A stretch of 64,000 nt of DNA from Paeniglutamicibacter sp. Y32M11 (lineage in GTDB: Bacteria > Actinomycetota > Actinomycetes > Actinomycetales > Micrococcaceae): NCBI RefSeq assembly GCF_019285735.1, contig NZ_CP079107.1, positions 1,178,001-1,242,000 of the forward strand, given 5' to 3'. Position numbers and translations under genes: made by a program. Positions within the stretch are counted from its first letter, which is position 1. Each line of letters opens with the position of its first letter. Of the stretch, positions 63,851 through 64,000 are shown piece by piece. The notes beneath the pieces were generated by a model, which was given only the letters and a program-made list of their open reading frames with translations, had not been told where the DNA came from and searched no databases.

Positions 63851-64000
63851 ATGAAAACCAAAATTTGGGTCGGCGCCATCCTGCTGCTTTTTGTCCTGTA
63901 CCTGGTGGTGGCGCTCTCCTCCGCGATGCAGTTCATCATGGCCGATGAACCCCTAGCCAAGGCCATTGGCGTTGCCGCGTTGGTTGTTCCGTTGTTGGGT
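63851..64000 (+). CDS. Small membrane protein, C-terminus cut by window edge
   Basis: Starts MKTKIWVGAILLLFVLYLVV and continues through a second hydrophobic stretch (AIGVAALVVPLLG) at the window end. It follows dapB by 4 bp, so the two are in an operon. In Micrococcaceae a small hypothetical membrane protein follows dapB. Partial. Confidence 0.75.
   Translation, partial: MKTKIWVGAILLLFVLYLVVALSSAMQFIMADEPLAKAIGVAALVVPLLG

Noticed and set aside
1-64000. CRISPR arrays
   Set aside because: No regularly spaced repeats were found by eye on either strand; only hairpins and a short TTCCC run.

Overview
The window reads as a high-GC actinobacterial chromosome segment, most likely a Micrococcaceae relative of Arthrobacter, Paeniglutamicibacter or Glutamicibacter. 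The support is the actinobacterium-restricted families (DUF4193, a mycothiol-dependent-type MDMPI protein, IdeR/DtxR-like iron boxes) and the sequences of pnp, the M16 peptidase and dapB. It is a patchwork: a short metal-uptake/export block (0-3 kb), a heavily decayed defence and mobile-element island (about 3-36 kb), the housekeeping pair pnp and M16 peptidase (36.8-40.7 kb), a 22 kb block of metabolic and transport genes (41-62 kb), and dapB at the right end.

The island is the most interesting part. Between 11.8 and 25.6 kb lies an intact class 1 DISARM operon, drmD-drmMI-drmA-drmB-drmC, with all junctions overlapping or nearly so. Two bases after drmC starts a sixth cistron, a DUF262/DUF1524 (GmrSD-like) nuclease gene. 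It is split by a 1531-bp IS110-family (IS1111-type) element. Removing the element at its CT core rebuilds one 629-codon reading frame exactly. Divergent from DISARM is a 1265-residue STAND-type protein with an N-terminal PD-(D/E)XK nuclease motif and a NACHT NTPase, which looks like an anti-phage NLR. Around these are a GIY-YIG protein, an unknown two-TM protein, a roughly 1 kb reading frame interrupted by five in-frame stops, three decayed serine-recombinase remnants (one of them at 59 kb), an intact ISL3-family element with an 8-bp target duplication inside a perfect palindrome, IS1380 and IS21 scraps, and a large beta-helix membrane protein. A frameshifted HIT-family pseudogene lies just before pnp.

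The 41-62 kb block holds telA plus an XpaC-like partner, bracketed by two copies of the same long hairpin. It continues with an AGCS sodium/alanine symporter, an MDMPI-like protein, a cycA-type amino-acid permease, a PadR regulator next to an AarF/UbiB kinase, and an FmdE-like gene behind a near-consensus iron box. A molybdenum-cofactor cluster follows (moaA-moaD on the minus strand; moeA-moaC-mog-moaE on the plus strand), then two half-genes fused by a deletion, and a terC gene behind a yybP-ykoY (Mn2+) riboswitch. A lipoprotein gene and small actinobacterial genes precede dapB. In related genomes, as I recall them, pnp is preceded by rpsO, and M16 peptidase and dapB are close neighbours. Here both neighbourhoods are broken, so the two flanks look like insertion hot spots.

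No rRNA, tRNA or CRISPR array was recognised.
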